Positions 1 to 6,224 of a stretch of DNA of 9,027 nt are shown here, piece by piece (position 1 is the stretch's first letter; every line of letters begins with the position of its first letter). A program made the translations under genes and the position numbers. Source of the stretch: Ruminococcus sp. UBA1828 (GTDB lineage Bacteria > Bacillota > Clostridia > Oscillospirales > Ruminococcaceae); assembly GCA_002338885.1 (NCBI GenBank), contig DDJI01000048.1, forward strand, positions 1 through 9,027, written 5' to 3'. A model generated the notes under the pieces. That model worked only from the letters and a program-made list of their open reading frames with translations, did no database searches and had not been told where the DNA came from.

Positions 1-65
1 CGCTCAGACGATTGAAGTACGGCTTAAAGGCTGCGCGTCGTGCTCCCCAGTTCTCCAAGAGATAA
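1..65 (+). CDS. rpsI: 30S ribosomal protein S9, 3' end only
   Basis: The reading frame starting at base 3 gives 20 residues ending KYGLKAARRAPQFSKR and then TAA at 63-65. This basic tail is the highly conserved C-terminus of bacterial ribosomal protein S9, whose last residues reach towards the P-site tRNA in the small subunit. The rest of the gene lies outside the window, so length and start cannot be judged. In Firmicutes rpsI usually follows rplM (L13) in a two-gene operon, so L13 would be expected further left; that is inference from family context. A hairpin and a rho-independent terminator follow at once, fitting the end of that operon. The fragment is too short for most gene callers, but the tail is distinctive. 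Confidence 0.93.
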   Translation, partial: LRRLKYGLKAARRAPQFSKR

Positions 66-75
66 TATCAACATC

Positions 76-96
76 AAAGCATGTGATGCATGCTTT
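76..96 (+). other. Perfect 8-bp hairpin after rpsI
   Basis: AAAGCATG (76-83) pairs exactly with CATGCTTT (89-96) around a 5-base loop. It lies 10 bases after the rpsI stop and directly abuts the stem of the following terminator. It has no T-run of its own, so it is not a second terminator. It may protect the 3' end of the mRNA or be a processing site (inference). Confidence 0.5.
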
Positions 97-134
97 AAAG
101 TCCCGAGGCGGATTGTCTCGGGGCTTTATTTTTT
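97..134 (+). terminator. Rho-independent terminator of the rpsI operon
   Basis: AAAGTCCCGAG (97-107) pairs with CTCGGGGCTTT (117-127), an 11-bp stem with one G-U pair and a 9-base loop, followed by A and six T (129-134). It lies 32 bases after the rpsI stop codon. Bases 135-290 beyond it are AT-rich and show no gene I can support. Confidence 0.9.
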
Positions 135-290
135 AATTCGCATGCTCATAGATTTTACTCCTGCGCTCCTTTTAAGGCGAAATATCCATGTAACTATGAA
201 ACAACACCGCGAAAGCTTTTCATTTTTCTAATTTTCAAGATTATTTTCTTTAAAAAATCGTGTTATGACTGCTTATTGCAAAAATATTAG

Positions 291-319
291 TTGACGCAGT
301 AAAAATACCATGGTACAAT
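291..319 (+). promoter_or_regulatory. Sigma-A type promoter for the solute-binding lipoprotein
   Basis: TTGACG at 291-296, a spacer of exactly 17 bases, then TACAAT at 314-319. Both boxes are one base from consensus, and AT-rich sequence lies upstream. Transcription would start near 326, giving a leader of about 176 bases before the ATG at 502. Confidence 0.8.
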
Positions 320-325
320 TTATGT

Positions 326-501
326 AGTGTACAAACACAGTTGGAGGGGTAAATAGAAGTTATATTATTGATATTGTTTTTTTTGGCAGCACAGAGCTGC
401 ATTTAGCGCATCTATGTGAGCTGTTTTGCGGAAAAAAACAACATCTGAATTTTCGGTTGCTTCTCCTGAATCTCTACCCAATTAAAAGGAGGCAAATTAT
501 T
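326..501 (+). promoter_or_regulatory. Long 5' leader with possible SD-masking hairpin
   Basis: The predicted leader is long for a single lipoprotein gene. It holds an SD-like GGAGGGG (343-349) with no usable start codon at normal spacing, a T-run followed by a short GCAGC/GCTGC hairpin (386-400), and TCTCCT (462-467), which can pair with AGGAGG (487-492) of the real ribosome binding site across a 19-base loop. Such pairing could limit translation. I recognise no known riboswitch class, so the regulatory role is inference. Confidence 0.3.
485..492 (+). promoter_or_regulatory. Ribosome binding site that fixes the start at 502
   Basis: AAAGGAGG lies 9 bases before ATG 502, which opens a typical lipoprotein signal peptide. 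The in-frame TTG at 457 has no comparable site, and starting there would add 15 residues in front of the signal peptide. Confidence 0.9.
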
Positions 502-2571
502 ATGAAAAGGTCAGTATCTATCATTTTGGCGGCGATTATGCTCATTACGCTTGTTTCCTGCGGCAAAAAGACTGCGCCGGTGTCGGAACACATATCGCAG
601 ACCGCAATACCGCTTTCCGCAATAACTCTTAACTACACTCCCACCTCTTTATGTGCGTTTAAAAATATAGCTTTTGCAATTTATGACAACAAGATTATCA
701 GGTATGACGTGACAGACGGCAGCGAAGAAGTTATCGTCGCCATCACCGACGGTTCTGAGCTTTTAGCTGTGGGCTGCAACAGTTACTATGTTGCGGCTGT
801 GAGCGATGTATATATTTACGTATATGACTATGACGGACATACAGTAGCACTATATCCGCACTCGATGAGCAACATTACAGTTTCGGATGTGGCGGTATCA
901 AGCGATTATGTGGCGTTCGGGTGCACATCGCGCGATATTTACGGCATATGTGCATACGATATTGATGAGATGAAGATATCTGTTATACCGTCCGATGAAT
1001 GGAAGGCAGATGAGGACGCCATACCGCGCAGGATCGACTTGTCGGAAGACGGCGACATGTACATAAACATGGATCACAACCTCGGTCCTTACGGCGGAAG
1101 CAACACCGTATGTGAATACAGGATAAAAAGCGGCAAGGCAAGATACAGCGCCGAGACGGACGTCATTTCCCCGAACGGCTGCTTTGACAGCGAGGGAAAC
1201 TTTTACGCGTTGGACAGCTATCTGAACGACGACTCTGAGTTTTTGCAGTTTATATCCGAATTTGACAGAGACGAGCTGGTATTTTCGGATATCGCGCTTG
1301 TTGACAACGATGCCCTATACGAAAAAGGCATTACTCCCGTGGATGTCGAGATACTCGACAGGCCTGAAATCGGGCTGTACGACCGAACAATTGTCTACGA
1401 TGACTACTATCTTGAATACGCCGATGGAGACAATTTTACCATTTACAACGAGACGGCAAATGTGATCATATCCTTCACGAGGGATACATCCTTAGAGCCT
1501 TTGATTGTTTTGATGCCGGACAGTAACTATGTTCACAATTTTAGAAGTTGGGCGGCGGAATACATGGTTCAGACCGGCAGGCAGATGATTATACAAACCT
1601 ATCCCGCCGAAAAGTACATAGACAACATGTACACAAAGCTGATGGCAGAGGACAGCGACTTCGATGTATTCTTTGCAGACGAGAGCCTTTTGTCAAGCGT
1701 TATAGGCAGTTCGATGTACGTCCCTCTCGACAGCTACGAGGGCATAGTGTACAACTTTGACAACGTGTACACCGAAGGCGTCAAGGAATTCATGAGCACG
1801 GACGACGGCATATTCGGTGTACCTCTGCAAATAAGCTTCAGCGGACCTTTAGAGATATTTGACGACAGCTGCACCCTTCCCGAAATGCCCACCATTGACG
1901 ATATTTTTGCCCTTTGCGACAGCCTTGAAGGCAGCGGGAAAAAGGCATTTACGATGAGGACGCTTTTGTTCAAGACGGTTAGAAACATTGTCGAGGAAAT
2001 GATATATCAGGACGGTGCAATCGATGAAGAAGTGCTTGCGGGATATCTTGAGAGGCTGAAGGGGTATAACGACGCCGGAGTGCTGTGCGACGGCGAAGGC
2101 GAAGGCATAATCGGATGGGGCATGATTCCCTTTGACTTTATCAGCCTGAAAATCGGAAATCTTGAAGGCAGGCGAATAATTTCGTCGCCGACCGTGGGCG
2201 AAACTAAGCATATGGCGCTGTCAGCAACGGCAATCATCAACCCGGCATCGCAGAACATAGACGCCGCAGCGGAGCTATTGGAGCTGATGTCAAGCGAGTA
2301 TGTGGTTTATGACAACATAAACTACGGCTTGATAATAGGCAAAGACCCCGAGAAAAATCCCGACTATGCATCCCTCACCGATCTGCAAAAGGGATACGTC
2401 GAACTTGTGCTGTCGCTGTACGAGCATTCAAAGCCCGAGAGACTCGGTGCGATAGACGACATGACCGAGTTTGTCAACGAAACTGTTGCAGACCTGTTCG
2501 ACGGCAAGATCTCAAGCGAAAAGGCTGCGGACAAGATAGCAAGCAAAGTCACGCATGCAATTTTGGAGTGA
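502..2571 (+). CDS. Lipoprotein: propeller-like domain fused to family 1 solute-binding domain
   Basis: A 689-residue surface lipoprotein. Residues 1-20 form a signal peptide (MKRS, hydrophobic core, lipobox LVSC) with lipidation expected at Cys20. Residues about 40-330 contain repeated short strands with YD or DG turns (YDVTDG, YVYDYDG, AYDIDE), which reads as a beta-propeller-like region. Residues about 333-689 resemble family 1 extracellular solute-binding proteins of sugar ABC importers: PLIVLMPDS opening strand, AAEYMVQTGR, then TKLMAEDSDFDVFFAD, FGVPLQIS, and a late block (ALSATAIINPASQNIDAAAELLELM) where captured-sugar proteins carry the 'inactive residue plus added helix' pattern. It presumably binds a sugar or oligosaccharide outside the membrane. 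No permease or ATPase gene adjoins it, so it may share a transporter encoded elsewhere or act as a sensor. The start is set by the SD at 485-492. No clear terminator follows before the pseudogene, so the two may once have been cotranscribed. The fold of the N-terminal half is inferred from pattern only. Confidence 0.82.
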   Translation: MKRSVSIILAAIMLITLVSCGKKTAPVSEHISQTAIPLSAITLNYTPTSLCAFKNIAFAIYDNKIIRYDVTDGSEEVIVAITDGSELLAVGCNSYYVAAVSDVYIYVYDYDGHTVALYPHSMSNITVSDVAVSSDYVAFGCTSRDIYGICAYDIDEMKISVIPSDEWKADEDAIPRRIDLSEDGDMYINMDHNLGPYGGSNTVCEYRIKSGKARYSAETDVISPNGCFDSEGNFYALDSYLNDDSEFLQFISEFDRDELVFSDIALVDNDALYEKGITPVDVEILDRPEIGLYDRTIVYDDYYLEYADGDNFTIYNETANVIISFTRDTSLEPLIVLMPDSNYVHNFRSWAAEYMVQTGRQMIIQTYPAEKYIDNMYTKLMAEDSDFDVFFADESLLSSVIGSSMYVPLDSYEGIVYNFDNVYTEGVKEFMSTDDGIFGVPLQISFSGPLEIFDDSCTLPEMPTIDDIFALCDSLEGSGKKAFTMRTLLFKTVRNIVEEMIYQDGAIDEEVLAGYLERLKGYNDAGVLCDGEGEGIIGWGMIPFDFISLKIGNLEGRRIISSPTVGETKHMALSATAIINPASQNIDAAAELLELMSSEYVVYDNINYGLIIGKDPEKNPDYASLTDLQKGYVELVLSLYEHSKPERLGAIDDMTEFVNETVADLFDGKISSEKAADKIASKVTHAILE

Positions 2572-2667
2572 CGGCGAATCCATGCACAGATTTGCGTGAA
2601 AAAATGATTCACGTCAAGGAACGGCTGAGGATGGACAGCCGGAAAGCATAAACAGAGGTAAGCCACC

Positions 2668-3225
2668 CTGAAAAAGATATTGGCTGTCCTTGTTGTTTTC
2701 TCCGAAGTCTGCGGTTGAAGAGCTTGAAATAAAAGAAGAGGACATAAGATATCTTTACGATTACCTTGATTTTTTTGAGCGCTTATGATGGTGAAAGAAA
2801 GGTATATTCAGCGCCGTCTCTCAACCTTTTCAACAACATCGACAAGCAGTACGGTCTTGTATATTGCGACTATGAAAACGGGCAATTCGACCACAACACC
2901 GACACGTACAAAAAGTACTATTCGACTTTACTCAGCGGATGGTCAGACATCAACAACGAAGAACCGTGGTATTCAACTAAAGGTTTAAAGACCTGCCGAT
3001 GTACTCGAGCAGCCCAAACGACGAAGCATATGTAGACACGGACTCGGAGATATTTAAAAAGTACCTTGAGATTGTATCTGATACGGTTATATTTGAAGGC
3101 GTGACGACAAGCGCAGCCCGAGACGACGAGACGACATTATAATAGGCTGCCAAAACGGCACATACACCCTTGAAGAGGCAATCGAGGTTCGGACAAGAGA
3201 AGTAGACATGATGTTAAACGAGTAG
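2668..3225 (+). pseudogene. Decayed solute-binding lipoprotein gene
   Basis: No single frame spans this stretch, but coding traces follow one another. CTG 2668 opens a signal-peptide-like LKKILAVLVVFS and stops at 2716. A second frame reads VEELEIKEEDIRYLYDYLDFF up to a run of seven T (2770-2776). The frame then moves by one and reads YDGERKVYSAPSLNLF and ENGQFDHNTDTYKKYY until about 2986. It returns to the earlier frame (KDLPMYSSSPNDEAYVDTD) until TAA at 3140, and a last frame ends TYTLEEAIEVRTREVDMMLNE with TAG at 3223. The ENGQFDHNTDTYKKYY block and the C-terminal amphipathic helix ending LNE are typical of family 1 solute-binding proteins. About 185 codons remain, against roughly 400-700 in intact relatives, so there are internal deletions as well as four frame changes. 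A weak SD (AGAGG, 2654-2658) survives. It probably was a tandem partner of the upstream lipoprotein gene, but differs from it in sequence. Confidence 0.75.
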
Positions 3226-3241
3226 TCAAGAAAGCGTCACC

Positions 3242-3306
3242 AGGGCGCAAAGCGCTCTCAAAGGCTCATAAACCGTGATGGCGGCATGCTTAGCGTGAAA
3301 GCATGC
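3242..3306 (+). other. Two adjacent hairpins after the pseudogene
   Basis: AGGGCGC (3242-3248) can pair with GCGCTCT (3252-3258) with one G-U pair and a 3-base loop. GCATGCTT (3284-3291) pairs perfectly with AAGCATGC (3299-3306) around 7 bases. Neither is followed by a T-run. The stretch 3226-3346 holds no supported gene; whether it is a structured RNA or leftover 3' sequence is unknown. Confidence 0.3.
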
Positions 3307-3346
3307 AAGCGTGATATCGGCTATACTCACAGCAACTAAACAGCAC

Positions 3347-3392
3347 AAAAAAGCCGCAGCTTGGGTTAGCCCCATACTGCGGCTGAAATTTT
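3347..3392. terminator. Bidirectional terminator between convergent units
   Basis: AGCCGCAG (3352-3359) pairs with CTGCGGCT (3377-3384), with a further inner TGGG/CCCA stem. On the minus strand the stem is followed by six T (complement of 3347-3352), which suits the regulator ending at 3395. On the plus strand GAAATTTTATTT follows, a weaker tail that could end transcripts from the pseudogene side. Confidence 0.8.
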
Positions 3393-3394
3393 AT

Positions 3395-4240
3395 TTACCT
3401 CAGTGCGTCCTTTATATATTCGTCAAGGGACTTGTCGTTTATATACACTGAAATCGACCTTATTGATTTAATGCCGTACTCCTTCACCGCCCTTTTTGCA
3501 AGCTTTTCAAGGCATTCCTCGCTTAAAAAAGGCGCGAGGTTCTCTACTTTCGTAAGGCCGCTCTTTTCATACTCCTGCTCCGCTATTATGGACAGCTCTT
3601 TCTCCGATATAAACGGCGCAAGGCTTATTATGTCCGAAAATCCACGCTGTTTATAAATGGTCGAGGCGAGTTTTGAAAGCGCCTTTTCACTGATAAACGG
3701 AGCCATGGGAGTGATGTTCTGCCCGTCCATAACCATCTGCTCCGCAATGCTGTCAACCGCATTATCGCTTGCAAAGGGTATTGCCTTAGACACCGCTGTG
3801 TAGTCTCCCCTTTTCAGCGCCTTTTTTATTAGCTCATCCACAGTTGTTTCGCTCACAAAAGGAAGTATACCTATCATTTCGTCAAGGCTGTCCACGTTCG
3901 CCTTTTCAACCATTTCGTCAACCTGCGTGGGCTTGAGTATCGGAGCCGCCTCTTCGATCTGTTCAGTTGTGACGGTTTTGTTTGCAAGGTACTCATCAAT
4001 TTTGTTGTTTGATGCGCTGTCTATCAGCTCTGCTTTCTTGCCGAGTATTTCGTCAATCGTCACTCCGAAAAGCTCCGCAAGCTCGGGGAGCTTTGAAATA
4101 TCCGGCATAGAGTTTCCACGTTCCCAGTTTGACACCGCCTGAAAGCTGATATTCATATGGTCGGCAAGCTCCATTTGGGTCATGTTCTTTGCCTTTCTGA
4201 GTCTTGCTATTCTTAAACCTATTTCTCTCATATCAAACAT
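3395..4240 (-). CDS. XRE-family HTH regulator with a C-terminal array of about 28-residue repeats
   Basis: A 281-residue cytoplasmic protein. Residues 8-62 are a Cro/CI-type (XRE) helix-turn-helix: GLRIARLRKAKNMTQMELADHM, recognition region SFQAVSNWERGNSMPDI, then LAELFGVTIDEIL. Residues about 95-281 are repeats of roughly 28 residues, each opening with a P-F-x-S-E/D motif: LPFVSE, IPFASD, APFISE, APFISE and APFLSE, with prolines at 127, 155, 181, 209 and 237, plus degenerate copies at about 100 (APILKP) and 265 (SVYIND). Each unit continues as an amphipathic helix (for example KELSIIAEQEYEK), suggesting an alpha-helical repeat that binds a partner or mediates assembly. I know HTH proteins with such tails in Clostridia but no established function. 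It is divergent from the MATE gene and may regulate it or itself (inference). The start at 4240 is chosen for its SD and the N-terminus of the HTH; upstream in-frame ATGs at 4279 (AAGGG nearby) and 4387 (no SD) would add 13 or 49 residues unlike the family. Confidence 0.85.
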   Translation of the reverse strand: MFDMREIGLRIARLRKAKNMTQMELADHMNISFQAVSNWERGNSMPDISKLPELAELFGVTIDEILGKKAELIDSASNNKIDEYLANKTVTTEQIEEAAPILKPTQVDEMVEKANVDSLDEMIGILPFVSETTVDELIKKALKRGDYTAVSKAIPFASDNAVDSIAEQMVMDGQNITPMAPFISEKALSKLASTIYKQRGFSDIISLAPFISEKELSIIAEQEYEKSGLTKVENLAPFLSEECLEKLAKRAVKEYGIKSIRSISVYINDKSLDEYIKDALR

Positions 4241-4246
4241 AGTAAA

Positions 4247-4253
4247 TCCTTTC
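4247..4253 (-). promoter_or_regulatory. Ribosome binding site that favours the start at 4240
   Basis: On the minus strand GAAAGGA precedes the ATG at 4240-4238 by 6 bases. The first in-frame ATG at 4387 has no such site and lies only a few bases into the predicted transcript. Confidence 0.75.
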
Positions 4254-4328
4254 TGCACGGGCGCGATTTTTGAAAGCATGCGTTCGCCCTTTTGCAACTT
4301 GATTTTATAAAACTTTGACGCCGTTTTG

Positions 4329-4343
4329 CAGCAACCGGCAGTT
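4329..4343. repeat. 15-base repeat, copy 1, in the HTH/MATE divergent region
   Basis: CAGCAACCGGCAGTT here matches CAGCAACCGGCGGTT at 4472-4486 in 14 of 15 bases. The core has imperfect dyad symmetry (CAAC...GTTG). This copy lies inside the predicted 5' leader of the HTH gene, where a bound protein could block its transcription (inference). Confidence 0.45.
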
Positions 4344-4400
4344 GAAACGGTCAAAAAAGCGGCTAAAGCGGTAGTTGAGCCGGACATTTATCCGCATTAG

Positions 4401-4429
4401 AGGATATCACACTGTTTATTATGCGTCAA
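4401..4429 (-). promoter_or_regulatory. Promoter of the HTH-repeat regulator
   Basis: On the minus strand TTGACG (complement of 4424-4429), a 17-base spacer and TATCCT (complement of 4401-4406). Transcription would begin near 4394, giving a leader of about 154 bases before the ATG at 4240. Confidence 0.65.
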
Positions 4430-4471
4430 GCAAGCGGGCGGCATCAAAGCCGTATCATGCATTAAACTGTA

Positions 4472-4486
4472 CAGCAACCGGCGGTT
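4472..4486. repeat. 15-base repeat, copy 2, in the HTH/MATE divergent region
   Basis: CAGCAACCGGCGGTT, 143 bases from copy 1. It contains the odd palindrome AACCG-G-CGGTT and lies between the two divergent promoters, about 30 bases upstream of the MATE -35 box. It is a candidate operator half of a pair; the binding protein is unknown. Confidence 0.45.
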
Positions 4487-4516
4487 TCGTTTAGCCAAAT
4501 TTATAAAGAGTGCATC

Positions 4517-4545
4517 TTGAATATTTTGCTCAGGTAGTGTACACT
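4517..4545 (+). promoter_or_regulatory. Promoter of the MATE exporter gene
   Basis: TTGAAT at 4517-4522, a 17-base spacer and TACACT at 4540-4545. Transcription would start near 4552, leaving a short leader of about 32 bases before ATG 4584. Confidence 0.7.
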
Positions 4546-4546
4546 A
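4535..4546. promoter_or_regulatory. 12-base palindrome over the MATE -10 box, candidate operator
   Basis: TAGTGTACACTA is a perfect 12-base palindrome that contains the whole -10 hexamer. A protein bound here would exclude RNA polymerase, so a repressor site is the simplest reading. The repressor is not identified; the divergent HTH protein is one candidate and a GntR-like regulator elsewhere is another. Confidence 0.5.
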
Positions 4547-4583
4547 TCGAAATGGTTAAATTCAAGTACAGAGGTCACGTTTT

Positions 4584-5939
4584 ATGAGAAAATCAACAAC
4601 GAAAAATCTCACCGAAGGTAAGCCGATGTCGCTTATCTTAGGGTTTATGCTTCCCCTGCTTTTGGGTCTTGTCTTTCAGCAGCTGTATAACATGGTGGAC
4701 ACGATGGTGGTGGGAAAGTTTTTGGGAAACACATGCCTGGCAGGAGTCGGCTCCACAGGCTCGATAAACTTTCTTGTCTTAGGTTTCTGCATGGGAATAT
4801 GCTCGGGCTTTGCAATACCTGTTGCGCAAAAGTTCGGACAGCAGGACTACGAGGGCTTAAAAAAGTACGTGGGAAATATACTTTGGCTGTCGCTCGGAAT
4901 ATCTGTCGTCATAACGGCTGCCGTGTGTCTGCTGTGCGCAAACATACTTGACTGGATGAACACGCCGAGCGACGCGTGGCAGTATGCATACGACTACATC
5001 TTTGTGATATTCTTAGGCATACCGGTAACCTTCCTTTACAACACGCTTTCGGGACTTATGAGGTCTTTGGGCGACTCAAAAACCCCGCTTTACTTTTTGC
5101 TTTTGTCGAGCGCATTAAACGTCGTGCTCGACCTGGGCTTTATAATCAACTTTAAAATGGGCGTCGCGGGCGCAGCATGGGCAACAGTTCTGTCGCAGCT
5201 CATATCGGGACTTTTATGCCTTGTTGTCATCGCAAAGAAATTCCCGCTCTTGCATGTGGGAAAGAGCGAGCTTGCGCTTGACCGCAAATACATAAAGACG
5301 CTTTTGTCAATGGGCCTGCCGATGGGCTTGCAGTACTCCATAACCGCAATAGGAAGCATAATAATGCAGGTTGCCGTAAACGGTCTCGGAACAATTTACG
5401 TATCAGCTGTCACTGCTGGAAGCAAGGTAAACCAGATATTTGCCTGCGCCATGGACGCAATGGGCACCACAATGGCTACATACGCCAGCCAAAACGTCGG
5501 TGCGGGAAAGTATGACAGGCTGAAAGTCGGAGTCAAGGACTGCGGAATTTTGGGCATAGGCTACTCCGTGATAGCTCTTATAGTTATATGGCTTTGCGGC
5601 GCGCCGCTTTCGTCCTTGTTTGTAGACCTCAAAGACCCAAGCGCCGACGAAATACTCATATACGCCGCACAGTTTTTGCGCACCATAGTTTGTTTCTACG
5701 TGCCTTTGGCGTTTGTGAACATAATACGCTTTACGATTCAGGGCATGGGCTTTTCAAGGCTTGCAGTCCTTGCCGGAGCGTTTGAAATGGTCGCAAGAAC
5801 GATAATCGCCCTGCTGACGCCTATATGGGGATACAACGTGGCATGCTTTGCAAACCCCGCAGCGTGGGTGATGGCCGATTTGTTCTTAATACCTGCGTTC
5901 TTCTACTGCCTCAAGACCGTCAAGTTCAGGCTATGGTGA
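4584..5939 (+). CDS. MATE family multidrug/metabolite efflux transporter
   Basis: A 451-residue integral membrane protein of normal MATE length with about 12 hydrophobic segments in two related halves. The first half starts with the family signature: MLPLLLGLVFQQLYNMVDT and VVGKFLGNTCLAGVGSTG (residues 22-59), then LMRSLGDSKTPLYF (158-171). The second half repeats the pattern with GLPMGLQYSITAIGSIIMQV (244-263), TMATYASQNVGAGKYDRL (296-313), QGMGFSRLAVLAGAFEMVAR (386-405) and NPAAWVMADLF (424-434). MATE proteins export cationic drugs or metabolites using a sodium or proton gradient; which substrate and ion apply here cannot be read from sequence. AGAGG (4570-4574) lies 9 bases before the ATG. 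The gene forms its own unit: promoter at 4517, terminator at 5965. It is divergent from the HTH-repeat regulator, a common arrangement for a regulated exporter. Confidence 0.95.
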   Translation: MRKSTTKNLTEGKPMSLILGFMLPLLLGLVFQQLYNMVDTMVVGKFLGNTCLAGVGSTGSINFLVLGFCMGICSGFAIPVAQKFGQQDYEGLKKYVGNILWLSLGISVVITAAVCLLCANILDWMNTPSDAWQYAYDYIFVIFLGIPVTFLYNTLSGLMRSLGDSKTPLYFLLLSSALNVVLDLGFIINFKMGVAGAAWATVLSQLISGLLCLVVIAKKFPLLHVGKSELALDRKYIKTLLSMGLPMGLQYSITAIGSIIMQVAVNGLGTIYVSAVTAGSKVNQIFACAMDAMGTTMATYASQNVGAGKYDRLKVGVKDCGILGIGYSVIALIVIWLCGAPLSSLFVDLKDPSADEILIYAAQFLRTIVCFYVPLAFVNIIRFTIQGMGFSRLAVLAGAFEMVARTIIALLTPIWGYNVACFANPAAWVMADLFLIPAFFYCLKTVKFRLW

Positions 5940-5964
5940 GGCAAGTCATCTAAAACGCCGCTAT

Positions 5965-5997
5965 GCCGTACACGGTTTCGTGTGCGGCTTTTATTAT
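5965..5997 (+). terminator. Rho-independent terminator of the MATE gene
   Basis: GCCGTACACG (5965-5974) pairs with CGTGTGCGGC (5979-5988), 10 bp with one G-U pair and a GTTT loop, followed by TTTTATTATT. It lies 25 bases after the MATE stop codon. Confidence 0.9.
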
Positions 5998-6117
5998 TGA
6001 CCTTTTGTAATATATATCTTGCGCTATCGTCTTTAAAAAGGCGAATGCATATGCTAAGAAGCGCATGAGTAGTGCATTTTGCACATACAAGCATCTGAAA
6101 TATCTATTATCAAGCAA

Positions 6118-6146
6118 TTGATTAAAGCGCAAAAGCGTGGTATATT
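6118..6146 (+). promoter_or_regulatory. Promoter of the GH43 lipoprotein gene
   Basis: TTGATT (6118-6123), a 17-base spacer and TATATT (6141-6146). A perfect TATAAT also occurs at 6160-6165 but has no recognisable -35 box at proper distance. The rest of 5998-6117 is AT-rich without a supported gene. Confidence 0.6.
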
Positions 6147-6147
6147 T

Positions 6148-6170
6148 ACAATATAGGGATATAATATTGT
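6148..6170. promoter_or_regulatory. Inverted repeat at the GH43 transcription start
   Basis: ACAATAT (6148-6154) and ATATTGT (6164-6170) are exact inverted copies 9 bases apart, directly downstream of the -10 box. The position suits a repressor operator, but the sequence is AT-only apart from two C/G pairs, so chance is possible. Confidence 0.3.
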
Positions 6171-6224
6171 GTAGGCTTTGCGTGCGCACTGATCCTTAAT
6201 TTTATTTATCGGAGGTACACTATT

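Noticed and set aside
40..231. Plus-strand ORF of 63 codons after rpsI
   Set aside because: It overlaps the rpsI end and runs through the terminator stem and its T-run, has no ribosome binding site and no family-like sequence.
457..501. TTG at 457 as start of the solute-binding lipoprotein
   Set aside because: It would put 15 residues before a textbook signal peptide, and the SD at 485-492 serves ATG 502.
1849..2211. Minus-strand ORF of 120 codons inside the lipoprotein gene
   Set aside because: Antisense shadow of the binding domain; no SD and no family resemblance.
2364..2666. Minus-strand ORF of 100 codons across the end of the lipoprotein gene
   Set aside because: It is antisense to well-supported coding sequence, with no SD and no recognisable domain.
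2766..3035. A separate intact 89-residue gene
   Set aside because: It has no start signal, and its sequence continues in other frames on both sides with solute-binding features; it is the middle of the pseudogene.
4241..4387. N-terminal extension of the HTH regulator from ATG 4387
   Set aside because: No SD, and 4387 is only a few bases from the predicted transcription start; the HTH domain normally begins near residue 1, as with the start at 4240.
5903..6189. Two minus-strand ORFs after the MATE gene
   Set aside because: They cross the MATE end or terminator, have no SD, and read as low-complexity basic sequence without known motifs.
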